Below are positions 12,284 to 23,449 of a stretch of 64,000 nucleotides of DNA, one piece after another. Under the pieces are notes generated by a model. It was not told the origin of the DNA. It did no database searches and saw only the letters and a program-made list of their open reading frames with translations. The number at the start of each line of letters is the position of its first letter. Positions within the stretch are counted from its first letter, which is position 1. A program made the position numbers and the translations under genes. This stretch comes from Salminus brasiliensis (Eukaryota > Chordata > Actinopteri > Characiformes > Bryconidae): assembly GCF_030463535.1 (NCBI RefSeq), contig NC_132896.1, positions 25,791,709-25,855,708 of the forward strand, read 5' to 3'.

Positions 12284-12354
12284 CTTTGCATCAGTGACAC
12301 TGCGCATTAAAAAGATTTGTTTAAATTAGGATACGCAGTGTCACTGATGCAAAG
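12284..12354. repeat. Perfect inverted repeat, 21-bp arms
   Basis: The 21 bases at 12284-12304 are the exact reverse complement of 12334-12354, separated by 29 bases. A further inverted match, GATGCAAAGCACC (12347-12359) against GGTGCTTTGCATC (12450-12462), lies beside it, so the whole 12284-12462 block can fold into nested hairpins. A related sequence (cacagtgtcgctgatg near 38191) lies elsewhere in the window, so this is probably a small palindromic transposon and not a structured RNA gene. Confidence 0.8.
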
Positions 12355-12644
12355 CACCAAAAACTAGTCAAGTACTAACAGCACCGGCTTGTGAAACAGC
12401 TTGATAAATGTAAGTGAGCGACTGAGTGAGCTAAAAGCCAGACACATCAGGTGCTTTGCATCTAAACATCATTTACACAGTAAACTTTAGTCAATTTTGC
12501 CAATTTAGTCAACTCTCATTGCCAGGAGCTCTGCAAGTGATTGTAGACCTAATGAAAAGATATTACACTGGGCCCCACAACTCAAGTCAAAATACTCAAT
12601 TAATACACTTATTAGGGTCCCTGTCAGTCACATGCCCTTAGAAT

Positions 12645-12845
12645 TGTCCTACCTTTCCTCCCATATGGTGCCATTGCCCACTGCTTAGCTAGGACTCCCC
12701 CTATCACATGATGTCACCAGCACTGGGACAGTGAAAGCCGGTACATGCTTCTTTCAAGACACGTGAATCAAGTCAGCCGCATCTATCAACTCCTGCAGAC
12801 ACAACATCGGTGCACAGCTCAACACGCTTGAAAAAATGCTAACTG
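12645..12845 (-). mobile_element. SINE fragment (family B), minus orientation
   Basis: Contains gactccccctatcacatgat, cagtgaaagccggtacatgc, and TTTCAAGACACGTGAA followed by the CAGCCGCATC block. These correspond to the body of the tRNA-related element seen more completely at 48311-48600 (plus) and 21775-22095 (minus). The tRNA head is missing here. Confidence 0.5.
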
Positions 12846-14261
12846 ATTGAGCTAACAGGTTTGACAAGGCCAATGTTTAGGAGCCCCTTGTTAAAGTATG
12901 TGTTCCTAGTACCAGGCCAGACTGTGTTGGAGCAGCCTTATAACCCAGGATTTGTCAAATCCTTTGTTGAGGTATTAAAAAAATGGCTACATAATCTGAC
13001 ACATAAGTTTGATTTTCTGGTGGATGGATTTTGTTTGTGTGATAAACTTCTTTCCAACCATGTTTGACAAATCAGTCGTGGTTCTTAACTGAGGACCTGG
13101 CCTCCCACTGCGAATTGTAAACCTGTCCTACTTGTATCATAACTTCACTTTCAGCACAGACAAGAATGACTACACCTTTTGGATCTTTGTTCCTTTCAGT
13201 GCTCCCTCTTTGTGCTCTTAGAGAGTTCCTCTCTCTTTGGCCAAGCCGTTTTGGGATGTAAATAAAATTTAATTGAGCATGCAGTCTATGTATAAGTTGC
13301 TAATTTGCTCATTCACTCACACACTCAGTCATGTATCCTAGCATTTTGTTATTCCTAAAGCGGTTGTGCCCTGCCAGCTGCAGGCATTTATTACTTGATA
13401 GCTGACAATAGGTGACAGACGCTGAGCGAGACAAACAATAGAAAAAGTTCCCGCATTAGACACCTGTTGAGCCTGTTATGCGTCTGAAATAAAGTTTGGG
13501 TGTAGAGGATGATCTGCTGTAATTACATCTCAGGCTAGTCCTTAGAGAGTTCTCCATGATAGGAAGGTGTTTTTACAGGTTTTTACAACCAGGGCTTGAT
13601 TTATAGGGAGGTGCATGGAGATGTCATCCCATCAGTAATCTCTTAATGTAATCCATTAAAAATGGGTAAAACTACCATCTATTCAACTAATTTGGATTAA
13701 TGTAATGTGATATCACTTTGGATGCCTATTATTGATGTTTTAGCTCTATCCATATCTGGGCCAGCCTTTGGATTTAAAACAACTGTACACTGTGATGTTG
13801 TTGCAAACCAGTGTTACAGAAACTCAGTAATAAGACAAAAGTTCAAGTAAAATATAAAATATGAAACCCCTAGGGAGCAGGTAAAGGCAACAGTGGCAAC
13901 CTTGGGTGGAACCAAAGTAATAATAGTAATAATAATAATATGAATAATAATAGCAAATAGTTGGAGTCCATGTAAACTTTAACGTAATTGGTTATGGAGA
14001 GTCCAAGGCAGGTAGCAGTAGCTGGAGTGTGTGCAGCTGGTCTAAAGCGGGTAACAAGAGAGCCCAACAGTCTTTCATCAGTGTCAGGCAGGACAGGTGG
14101 GTGATCATTAACTCAGAAAAGGTAAAGAAATGGAATTTATACTAATGTGAACACTACCAGAGTGTGGCTAGCGAATCTGGCAGATTTAAAAGCTATGTAA
14201 CAGCCCTAAAAGGAGTGAGCCAGAAGGTAACACAGACACGGGAGCACCCCGAAAAACTAGC
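12846..14261. other. Intergenic, nothing recognised
   Basis: No coding exon is supported. An AAT/AATA-type short repeat occurs at 13917-13950. Confidence 0.4.
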
Positions 14262-14447
14262 ATCCACCACACTCTTATCCAAAGCGACTTACAAGGTTAC
14301 TCATATTACAGAGGTGGGTCAATGTGATGTTGGGAGTCTTGCCCAAGGTGTAACGCAGGATTGTCACCAGGAAACAAACCCCAGTCTCCCACATGGTGTG
14401 GTACCTCAATGGCAGGTACTGGTGTTGTCCGTTGTGCCACACCAACC
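14262..14447 (-). mobile_element. tRNA-derived SINE (family C), minus orientation
   Basis: On the minus strand it starts GTGTGGCACAACGGACAACA (box A-like), reaches GTGGGAGACTGGGGTTTGTT (degenerate box B) and ends with the widespread fish block TTGTAAGTCGCTTTGGATAA. The block reads ttatccaaagcgacttacaa on the plus strand at 14276. This is a common teleost short element, here about 185 bp. Confidence 0.65.
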
Positions 14448-16859
14448 ACCATCAGCTCCACCGTCAAAAACCTGAGTGGTCCCATGCAAGCAACATTTCA
14501 GTTCATCTGGATGGTTATGCCAGAGTTGAGGGGCTTTATAAAAAATGCTATTCCCTTTGCTGAAGGCTTCTAAATTCTGGCAACTAAGAAAAGCATGCAC
14601 CTGCAATAGGAAATGAGGTCTTGCAGGTACTCAGGAACTTGTCATTGCCTGTGTAGTACAGATTGCACCCCTTGTTGCACAGATAGAAGCTAAGGTGTCC
14701 TAAAATAGTCCTTATAAACATAATAGTCCCAATAAATAGTCCCAATAAACATATTTACTCAATTATTTCCTATCTTGGTTTTAGTTCCAAACACAGCCAA
14801 ACACAGTTCACACTCACCCACCTTGACACTGCAGCCAGGCAGATTCGCTCAGCCTGTGGTGTGAATGACTAAATAACACAAATTAGGATAATCAGTGTGT
14901 GCAAAAACAATTAGATAGTAAATATTTAATACATGTGGTGGTGGACCTATAATGGAAATTTAATTTTTAATAGATTTACACTCAGTACATTCAAAGTGGA
15001 TATTGTTCTGTAGCATCTCTGAAAGCTAGGGCACAGAAAGATAGCACACAAAATGTTTCCAGATACATTGGCCGATGCCTACAATATTGTTTTCCTATAG
15101 TTTCAGGATGAAATGTGGGTCTAAAACATTCAGGGCAGAGCAGTTACATACATGGCCAAGACCAAATAGTCCCCAAAGAAACCTAATTTTTTTATTTAGC
15201 ACAACTTTACCATTACCAACATTGCATAATATCAGTTTTACAACTCACCTGCAAGTTATAACTGGTGCACTTTTAACAGTTAATGCAAGAAGCATATTGG
15301 CAGTTGTGGGACTATTAGCGTATTGATAATAGTTTATATGATTAGCAGGCTCAAACGAATAGCTATCATCAAGCTACAGCAGATCTCCTAAGACAGCTGA
15401 TGTAGTTGCCTTAACTAAGTCTGACACTTTTTATAGTAGGTTTAAAGTCTCTCAGTGAGCTGCGTTAAAGCTTAACTACTTCTACTGATTGATGTTGTTG
15501 AAATAGCAGCTGCAAGACTGTGAGAGAGGCCCAGGCTCTTCCTTATACTCCACTGCTCAAGCTAACCTACAACTGCAGCCATGAGAAGTGGGTTGATGTG
15601 GGCTTGGGATGACATACCGCCTCATAAAACTATAAACAACTCGTCCGCAGCGAGCGAAATCAAATAAACGGATTTAACAGTCCGCCACCTCACAGTGAGG
15701 TTTGAAATATGTAATTATTCCCCTGTGGAGATGCTGTAGGGATTCTGTGTTTCAAATGAAGTCATCTACAGTTCATTGAGGTCAAAGACTACAGGTTCAT
15801 TTGCCTGAGGAAAAAAAACAATCAAAGGTGAATGAAAAGTGTAAACAAACTTGCTCCAGTTGCAAATGCAATGTAAACAGCATCATATCACTGGAAAACC
15901 AACATTTTCCTTAGATTTTATTTGAAAATAAAAGACATTGATATAATATGTGGTTTAGGGTAAGGTGAGCGTTAGACCTTTAATATTTCTACATTAAAAT
16001 ATAATGTAATGTAATAATCTTCTTTTCCACTGTGCATTCTATTACGTAAACCCACCGGTCGAGTATATGACTGTAAATGACTGTATTATTTGAGCTTGGT
16101 AATTACAGAACTATCAAGAGTTTATTTTAAGGGCTGTTAATGGGTGTGCCAACTGACACACCTCGACAATCAATGTTTAATACTACACTAGATTACTAAT
16201 GTGGAGATAAGAAAAATCTATGCATCCTCCGTTCATTCAGGTCGAGGCACAATGCATTAAGACCTGAACGGTACATTTTATAGCAGCTAATCTCTCACTA
16301 ATCACTTTGCTCCTTGCCCTGACATGCCAGGTTGCTTATCATGTACAGGATTCCTCTAAAGGGTGCAGAGGTTTTTCTTTTGTGGTCAGTGTCATTCAGG
16401 ATACTTTCTGTGCTGTACTGTTTTACTGTCTGAATTGCGGATTTTACTGCAGATCTATAATATCTTGGCCCAGATCCAAGCAGACCTAAGTGAGGAAGTG
16501 GCAGGAAGAAGGACTCAGAATTCCAAAATGAAACACATCCTCCTCTGGGCCGCACAATGCAGTGGTCCACAGTGGTCCCTGGATCCAATGGAGGAAAGAC
16601 TGGACTGGTGATCAATGTTGAAAGTCAAGCATTCAGTCACCAAGCCCTTATCACCTACTCATTCAAGCAATTATCTAATCAGCCAGCAGAAAATCCTGCT
16701 GATATGGCACAGCAGCTTCAGGTAACGCTCACATCTACCATCAGAATGGAGAAAAATGTGATCTCAGGGATTTTGAGCATGACATGATTGTTGGTGGAAG
16801 GCTGGTTTGACAGTTTCTAGAGTTGACTCAGAATAAAATATTAATAATATTTTATAAAT
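14448..16859. other. Intergenic, nothing recognised
   Basis: No exon-like frame is supported. Overlapping small frames on both strands at 16298-16790 have neither splice context nor a familiar motif. Confidence 0.4.
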
Positions 16860-17360
16860 AAATATATTTATTTATATAAATAAAGACAATCGTTCAGTGA
16901 GTGGATAGACAACTTGAGGTGGATCTTGAGAATCTTGAGCCGGATGGATAACAAAAGCAGAAGGCCACTTTGGGTACCACTTCTGTCAGCCAAGAACAGA
17001 AAGCTGAAGCTGCAGTGGGCTCAGGCTCCCAACACTGCACAGGTGAAGACTGGAAAAACATAGCTTGGTCTGATGGATCTCATTAATACCAGTCAAGCAT
17101 TGCTTGAATTCCAGAGCCTGCTTGAGTATTGTTGATGACCATGTTCATCCATTCATAGACATAATGTACCCATCTTCAAATGCCTACTTCTAGCATGATG
17201 TAGCACCATGTCACAAAGCAAAGGTCTTCTCAAACTGGTTTCATAAACATGACAATGAGTTCAGTGTTCTTCAGTAGGTTTACCAGTCACCAGATCTGAA
17301 TGCAATACAAACTATTGGGATGTGGCAGAACAGGAGAGTCAGAGCCTGAGAGTTCATCTA
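16860..17360 (+). pseudogene. Decayed Tc1-like transposase
   Basis: Broken plus-strand frames resemble the C-terminal half of fish Tc1-type transposases. The sequence encoding S-A-K-N-R-K-L-K-L-Q-W-A (16990-17025) corresponds to the region between DNA binding and catalysis. The stretch at 17205-17310 keeps the outline of the second catalytic block (C-H-K-A-K-V, asparagine-tryptophan-phenylalanine, H-D-N-E-F) followed by Y-Q-S-P-D-L-N-A-I. Stops and indels interrupt every frame, so it is dead. No terminal repeats were identified. Confidence 0.6.
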
Positions 17361-17779
17361 CGTCAACAAGGGTTAAGGATAGAGAAGGGAAGGTAAAACA
17401 CTGAAGGTAAAAACACCAAGCCACTAACCACATGCATCAAATGCCTTTCTACACCGGACCAGTGCTTAAGGGGAATCAGGTGAAGACGTGGGTTAAAATG
17501 CTATCTTTTCACATAGCAACAGGAACCTGAAAGGCAGCTCCACAACAGCTATGAGTTTGGTTTGGGTTGGTGCACTTTCAATTGGGTGGTTTCTTAATAG
17601 CTCAGGGAATAGAGCCTATTTAGAGAGAAGAAAAGAACTACGTAGTGACATGTAGAGAGAAGCTTGGAATTCTGAGTCACCTGATAGCTTTTAGGCAGTT
17701 CTGGGTTGTTGGAAGCCTTATGAGGGAAGAATGGATTAAATAAAAAAACAGCAAATTCTTAAAGCAAACACTACACCTC

Positions 17780-18062
17780 CCCTAAGAAAGCTGAAGATGG
17801 TAAGGGAGGGCCTCTACAGCAGAATACCTGAAAATGCCCAATGAGTGACATCAAGAGGTACAAGCTGATGGTTTTGTCATGGCCCCCACAGTCACCTGAC
17901 CTAAATGTCATTTAACATCTGTGGATATACGGCCCAAGAATCTCATAGAACTATCTAATAAAGTCTAATGAAAGAAATGAAAGAACACCATGCTTGCTAC
18001 AGGTTGTGATCATTTACAGTAATTTAATTTTTAACAGAGGTGCCTGAACATTTTAATAAAAC
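17780..18062 (+). pseudogene. Decayed Tc1-like transposase 3' end
   Basis: The segment around 17860-17925 encodes K-L-M-V-L-S-W-P-P-Q-S-P-D-L-N-V-I, stop, H-L-W. This is the diagnostic end of the Tc1 catalytic core, with the catalytic glutamate position lost to a stop. The end near 18040 (gaggtgcctgaacattttaa) resembles the terminal repeat of Tc1-like fish elements. It may be a separate insertion from the relic at 16860-17360. Confidence 0.55.
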
Positions 18063-18289
18063 TGTATGTTGGTGGTAATCTGATACATTTAGGCCTTCAG
18101 TTCTGCTCTTGAAGTCCTAAATAATGTGAGAGGTCACCTAGCTGTATCTACCTTGATACTATGAAAAAAACTATTTTCAATTGGCAGACTATTTTGTCTT
18201 GATTAGGGTTAGGGTTGGATTGGGTTGGGTTAGAGTAAGGGTTATCTTATTTCCAAATATAGTAGACAAAATCCATTAATTGATCTTTT

Positions 18290-18293
18290 AAAA

Positions 18294-18366
<73 letters not shown>
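18290..18366. repeat. Compound (TC)n(TA)n microsatellite
   Basis: A run of TC dinucleotides (about 18293-18315) passes directly into a TA run (to 18366). Confidence 0.95.
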
Positions 18367-18369
<3 letters not shown>

Positions 18370-18439
18370 GTATTGTGGTCAACTGCACATTATAGAGAGC
18401 ACAATAAGTCTGGTTTACTTAGATGAACGTGCAGCACAA

Positions 18440-18612
18440 TTTAAATATGAATCAGTATACTTAGTATGGGAGAATATTTGCATAGCAGTTTTTTAAAAAA
18501 CTGGTCCCTGCTGCTACTGATGCATTTTGTCTGCATGTCGCTTAATATTGTGTATCATGAAATTGTCTTTAAATATTGGGATATAATATTTTTACCATAT
18601 TGACCAACCCTT
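18440..18612 (+). repeat. Dispersed AT-rich repeat, copy 1
   Basis: Contains TGCTACTGATGCATTTTGTC followed by a TGCATGTCGCTTAATAT block and ATATTTTTACCATATTG. Parts recur at 51420-51510 (TTGCTACTAATGCATTTTTT) and at 42590-42900 (a TTGTGATA.TATTTTTACCAT end). This looks like an old interspersed family of unknown class. Confidence 0.45.
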
Positions 18613-19649
18613 AGATATAGACATGTTTTTTCCACCACTGAACGCCATTGCTATGAATCATATAATAAACCAATAAGTAAAGTAAATGCCCCAACTAATA
18701 GGAAGCAAGAATCCTAAAAGAATGTCTTAAATGAAACTAAAAGGATTAAGACAAAAATACACAATAACAAAAAAAAATTTTAATTGTGGGCAGCAATTTC
18801 ATTTGTTGGTCTATGTAAGCTGGAGCTGGAGAAGGAGTGGAGTTAAGTAACTATTATTTGGAGGAAGGAAATGCTAACAGTAAAACATATGAAATGGTTT
18901 GTTCACGGATCAATTTATTAATTTCTTACTTTGTTTATTTTCAGAAATGTTGTATAGAAGCATTAGAACACTAAAGATGGTGTGTTATTGTGAAATACCA
19001 GCATGGCTATGATTAAATGACCCAGTACTAATATTTTCTTGGATTTTTTACTCACTTCAAATTTTATTCTCTGGATTACAAAAGCAAGATCAGTCCTAGC
19101 CTATTTAGCAGGTTCCCCCAGAACCTCTAGCTAACCTCAGAAGCACATTAACTGGATCTGTGTCCTCACTGGAAAGTACACCTATGCACAAACATTGGAC
19201 AGACAATGCAAATGCCAGCGACGTGAGTCTGTGCCTAATCCAATGGACCTGCTTTTATTATTATCCTCCCAGTCTTATATCCATGGCCCAGAATGTTTCC
19301 ACCCTCATATTATGGGTGACTGGGAGTGGAGCGTGTGTTCGCAACATGCTTGGGTGCGTCTTTGGAGTGTGGGAGTGACATCACCGGCTGATCTTCAAGT
19401 GTGCAAAGTGTGCACTCTTCGACAGGAAGAACAGGTATTACGTAAAAGCTGAGTTCTGTGTAATCAAAAGCCAGTTACGTTCAGTCTTGTGTTTTAATCT
19501 ATATAAAAGCTATACAAATAATTAGAAATAGGGGCCTACATATCACTTGAAATACAATATGTTTAGTATTGTATTTTAATTAATAACTAAATGTGTTGTT
19601 TGTTAAACTAAAGACTACACATGATTTGATCTATAAGTATACACAATGA

Positions 19650-19996
19650 CTTAAAGCAGCATTATAAGATATTTTTTTTATTATATTTTATATGATTTTT
19701 TTATTAATTTTTTTGCTCCTGGGCTCCCGCTACAGGTAGGGACTGTAATTCACTTTTACTCCACTACTCCACTCCATACATATTGGAGGCTTTTACATGT
19801 TCATTTTACAATGTAGAAAGTAAAAGAAGGGTGAGGACTGATGTTGTAGAGTAGAGGTCTCGTGGTGCTCCACTAAAGTTACATAGTGTAGTAGCTGCAT
19901 TCTGGACTCAAGGTGGCAAGGACATATACACAACTCTCCCTGTTCCAGTCAGTGGAGCGTCATTTTAGGTGAAATGCTCCATACTGTTGCTTTAAG
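19650..19996 (+). mobile_element. MITE-like element, copy 1
   Basis: The ends are inverted: cttaaagcagcattat at the left and the reverse complement of cttaaagcaacagtat at the right, enclosing about 345 bp. Internal landmarks (gctccc..ctacaggtaggga, TTCACTTTTACTCCACTACT) match the element at 53547-53840, and weaker similarity extends to 41171-41390. There is no coding capacity. Confidence 0.5.
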
Positions 19997-20422
19997 GCAA
20001 GATTTATCAGGGGGCTTCTCACCCCAGGTAGATCTTTTAAAACTAGAATTGACTGCTGTTCCAATTTATTTCCATTAGCTTTCCATTAGTGTTTAGTTAT
20101 GCATCATCACCATCGTCACTGTCATCATCATCATCATCATTCTGGACATGCTAAATTCATGCACAGATCTGGTTTAGCTTTATCGTAATTTAACACTGTT
20201 CATTTCGTTTTGTTTATTCCCAAATCAAGCACTCAGATATACATGATATATAATAAAATATGTAAGGAACTTCTATAATGTGGTATATAACTAAAGGACT
20301 TCTAGGTTTGTTAAGACTTTCCACTATAGCTTGAAGTGCTACAGTCATTTGCAACACCCCTAATTAAATTAAATAAAGATTTGGCTATCTTAGGAGGATA
20401 TCTGTTTGTGCAGGTAACTATT

Positions 20423-21740
20423 ACTGTGCAGAATTATTAGGCAACTTAATAAAAAACAAATATATACTCATCTCACTTGTTTATTTTCACCAGGTAAACC
20501 AATATAACACAAAATTTAGAAATAAACATTTCTGACATTCAAAAACAAAACCACAAACAAATCAGTGACCAATATAGCCACCTTTCTTTACGATGACACT
20601 CAAAAGCCTTCCATCCATAGATTCTGTCAGTTGCTTGATCTGTTTACGATCAACATCACGTGCAGCAGACACCACAGCCTCCCAGACACTGTTCAGAGAG
20701 GTGTACTGTTTTCCCTCCCTGTAGATCTCACATTTCATGAGGGACCACAGGTTCTCTATGGTGTTCAGATCAGGTGAACAAGGGGGCCATGTCATCATTT
20801 TTTCTTCTTTTAGACCCTTACTGGCCAGCCACGCTGTGGAGTATTGGATGCATGTGATGGAGCATTGTCCTGCATGAAAATCATGTTTTTATTGAACGAT
20901 ACCGACTTCTTTCTGTACCACTGCTTGAAGAAGGTGTCTTCCAGAAACTGGCAGTAGGTCTGGGAGTTGAGCTTCACTCCATCCTCAACCCGAAAAGGTC
21001 CCACAAGTTCATCTTTGATGATACCAGCCCATACCAGTACCCCACCTCCACCTTGCTGGCGTCTGAGTCGGAGTGGAGCTCTCTGCCCTTTACTGATCCA
21101 GCCTCGGGCCCATCCATCTGGCCCATCAAGAGTCACTCGCATTTCATCAGTCCATAAAACCTTAAAAAATCAGTCTTAAGATATTTCTTGGCCCAGTCTT
21201 GAAGTTTTATCTTATGTTTCTTGTTCAAAGGTGGTCGTTTTTCAGTCTTCCTTACCTTGGCCATGTCCCTGAGTATCACACACCTTGTGCTTTTTGATAC
21301 TCCAGTAACATTGCAGCTCTGAAATATGGCAAAACTGGTGGCAAATGGCATCTTGGCAGCTTCACGCTTGATTTTCCTCAATTCATAGGCAGTTATTTTG
21401 CGCCTTTTTTTTTTTAACACGTTTCTTGCGACCCTGTTGGCTATTTGCCATGAAACGCTTCAAAAGTTTGGCAATTTCAAGACTGCTGCAAGACATCTCA
21501 CAATTTTTGACTTTTCGGAGTCTGTCAATCTCTCTTCTGACCCATTTTGCCAAAGGAAAGGAAGTTGCCTAATAATTAAGCATTATTAGACCACTCCCCT
21601 TCTCATTACAGAGATGCACATCACCTGATTTACTTGATTGGTAGTTGGCTTTCAAGCCTATAGAGCCTGGAGTAGAACAACATGTATAAAAAGGATGATG
21701 TGATCACAATACTCATTTGCCTAATAATTCTGCACACAGT
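20423..21740 (-). mobile_element. Nearly complete Tc1/mariner element
   Basis: The left end reads ACTGTGCAGAATTATTAGGC and the right end is its near-exact inverse (GCCTAATAATTCTGCACACA followed by GT). TA occurs at both outer edges, as expected for TA target sites. The element is about 1.32 kb, the usual length for this superfamily, and carries a single minus-strand transposase-derived frame set. The ends are much better kept than in the other Tc1-like relics of the window, so it is the youngest of them. Right of it lies a short AT array (21741-21758). Confidence 0.85.
20562..21420 (-). pseudogene. Tc1/mariner transposase, frame-broken
   Basis: Three minus-strand frames follow each other. 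The segment 21420-21133 gives a basic N-terminal part with a helix-turn-helix-like region. The segment 21142-20810 holds the catalytic middle: the first acidic block W-T-D-E-M-R-V (split over the first frame change), then G-G-G-V-L-V-W-A-G, then the second catalytic aspartate in M-Q-D-N-A-P-S-H. The segment 20798-20562 gives W-P-P-C-S-P-D-L-N-T-I-E-N-L-W with the third acidic residue and a C-terminal tail. All three catalytic acids are present, but frame changes near 21145-21170 and 20800-20830 break the gene. The first lies in a T-rich run. The frame may continue rightward of 21420 into the terminal region. Confidence 0.8.
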
Positions 21741-21774
21741 GTATATATATATATATATCACTAGCAATTCTCCA

Positions 21775-22095
21775 GACACTAGGAGGACTTAATGCACGTC
21801 TCCTCTGATATATGTAAAGCCAGCCAAAGCGTTGCCAGGCAGCTGACATGCTTCGAGGAAAGCGGCTGTGCCCCAGCTCCACTGTACCAGGTAACAAAAA
21901 CCTGTGTCATCCAGCATCGCTCATGTTGAGAGTGATAAGGGGAGAGAGTGCCATCTACCCAACCGGAGAGAGCACGGCTAATTGTGCTCTTTTGGACTCC
22001 GGCTGCTGATGGCAAAGCAGCATGGCTCGGGATTAGAACTTGCAACCCTCTGGCCGTAATGGAAGCGTATTGGAATCCCCCCTGGACAGGGTGCT
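21775..22095 (-). mobile_element. tRNA-derived SINE (family B), minus orientation
   Basis: The minus strand contains a box B-like AGTTCTAATCCCGAGCCATG near 22020-22045. A body then follows with the reverse of gagagagtgccatctaccca and of gagagcacggctaattgtgc, reaching the gcagctgacatgcttcgagg segment near 21840. The plus-oriented copy is at 48311-48600 and a fragment is at 12645-12845. Pol III promoter remnants are degenerate, so current transcription is unlikely. Confidence 0.65.
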
Positions 22096-22399
22096 AGTCC
22101 ATCGCATGGTTACGTAGAATGTACTGTATTAAAATATGAAAAAGTCAAATCAACAGTATGTATCATACAATACATGATACAGAGCCTTCTAGAAGAAGGA
22201 GAAGAAGGGCCTGGTTTGTTTGCAGATGCAGAATGATGTACAGTGTCGGTGCTGTATAGTAGCTTTTAGTAGTAAAAGTGGATGCTAAGTGGATTGTTAT
22301 TAACACCAGTGGTCTAGCCATGGTATGCAGTCTCGCCAACGTCCCTTTTGGCTGTTTTCCTTCCTTTAGCACTAATCAGGAGATTTCAAGCCCTACCTA

Positions 22400-22852
22400 A
22401 GGCAGAGTGAGAGATTATGTCATGCAGGAAAACGGCTGGCTGCGTACACTACCATATAAAGAGCTTTGCCTGAAATCTCCACAATGGAAAAGCCCCTGCT
22501 GTACTCTCGGGAGAGGGGCCTAAAAGTGAGCACCCTTGACAGGTAGGCTAGGGAGAACTTGCGGGAGATTTGTACAGCACTTCTGAGACATCCACCTGAA
22601 CAAAACATTGACTCTTTTAAGTCACCCTTTCACACTTTTAACAGAAAGGAAGTCTGCTTTCCATTATTCCTAGCCGGGCCCCGACGCTCTCGCATTAAAT
22701 GACGGTTTACAGTACAGCTCAGCATTAACACAAGAACAAAAACAAACAACATCTGGGGCGGGACATCTGGGCTCGGCTTACTCCCTTTTTGATGAGGCTA
22801 CCATATTTTGGTATAAAATTGGGGCCTAAATTTAGCTGTGCGGTTGGCATCC

Positions 22853-22902
<50 letters not shown>

Positions 22903-23140
22903 CCCCTGTGGGCAGGCGGCCCTGCTAGGAACAATGCGAGCCTTCTGCGGGGGAAACACCCGCTACTCCCTGCTGCTCAGCCTTTTGCCTTATATGGTCG
23001 TGAAGGCAGCTTCTGGTGTGATTGGCCTGCGGACATCCCGGCAAAGGGCGTTCAGAGCTGCAGCGGCAAATAACCTCCCAGCACCTGTTCCGGCATGTAA
23101 ATGAAGGGAATAGGCAGGACAATGCAGCGCTAAGAAGGCA
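22400..23140. promoter_or_regulatory. Candidate conserved non-coding element
   Basis: This tract has balanced base composition, no recognisable repeat apart from the GA array at 22856-22897, and many transcription-factor-like words. Examples are taatgacggtttac-type sequences near 22696, ATTTGTACAGCACTTCTGAG near 22567, and GAGCTGCAGCGGCAAATAAC near 23053. No coding frame has splice context. The texture differs sharply from the AT-rich repeat-laden flanks. The call is inference from composition only. Confidence 0.3.
22856..22897. repeat. (GA)n microsatellite
   Basis: About 20 perfect GA units following ggat. Confidence 0.95.
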
Positions 23141-23449
23141 GTTGCCCTGAGCGTAATCCTATTCTTTTGCCATCACTGAGCAATTTTATTCCACACGGAG
23201 GAGCACCAGAGATCATAGTTAAACAAAACTTAAACAAGTAGACCTCTAATATGCCATGACATATAAATATTGTATTATTATATTGATGCATGTATTATTG
23301 TATTATTATTATTATTATTATTATCATTATATGCATGTGTATTATTGTGATTAAACCACGTTTCTGATAGCACTTATATTTAGCTATTCAATTTTCAGAC
23401 CCCAAAACTGATTTATGAGACTCACATCTGTGACGACACATAAACTTGC

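Noticed and set aside
19160..19452. Two overlapping plus-strand frames
   Set aside because: No recognisable domain and no splice context; their cysteine-rich look is chance.
22725..23122. Overlapping open frames on both strands around the GA array
   Set aside because: Mirror frames produced by the low-complexity array; no codon or splice support.
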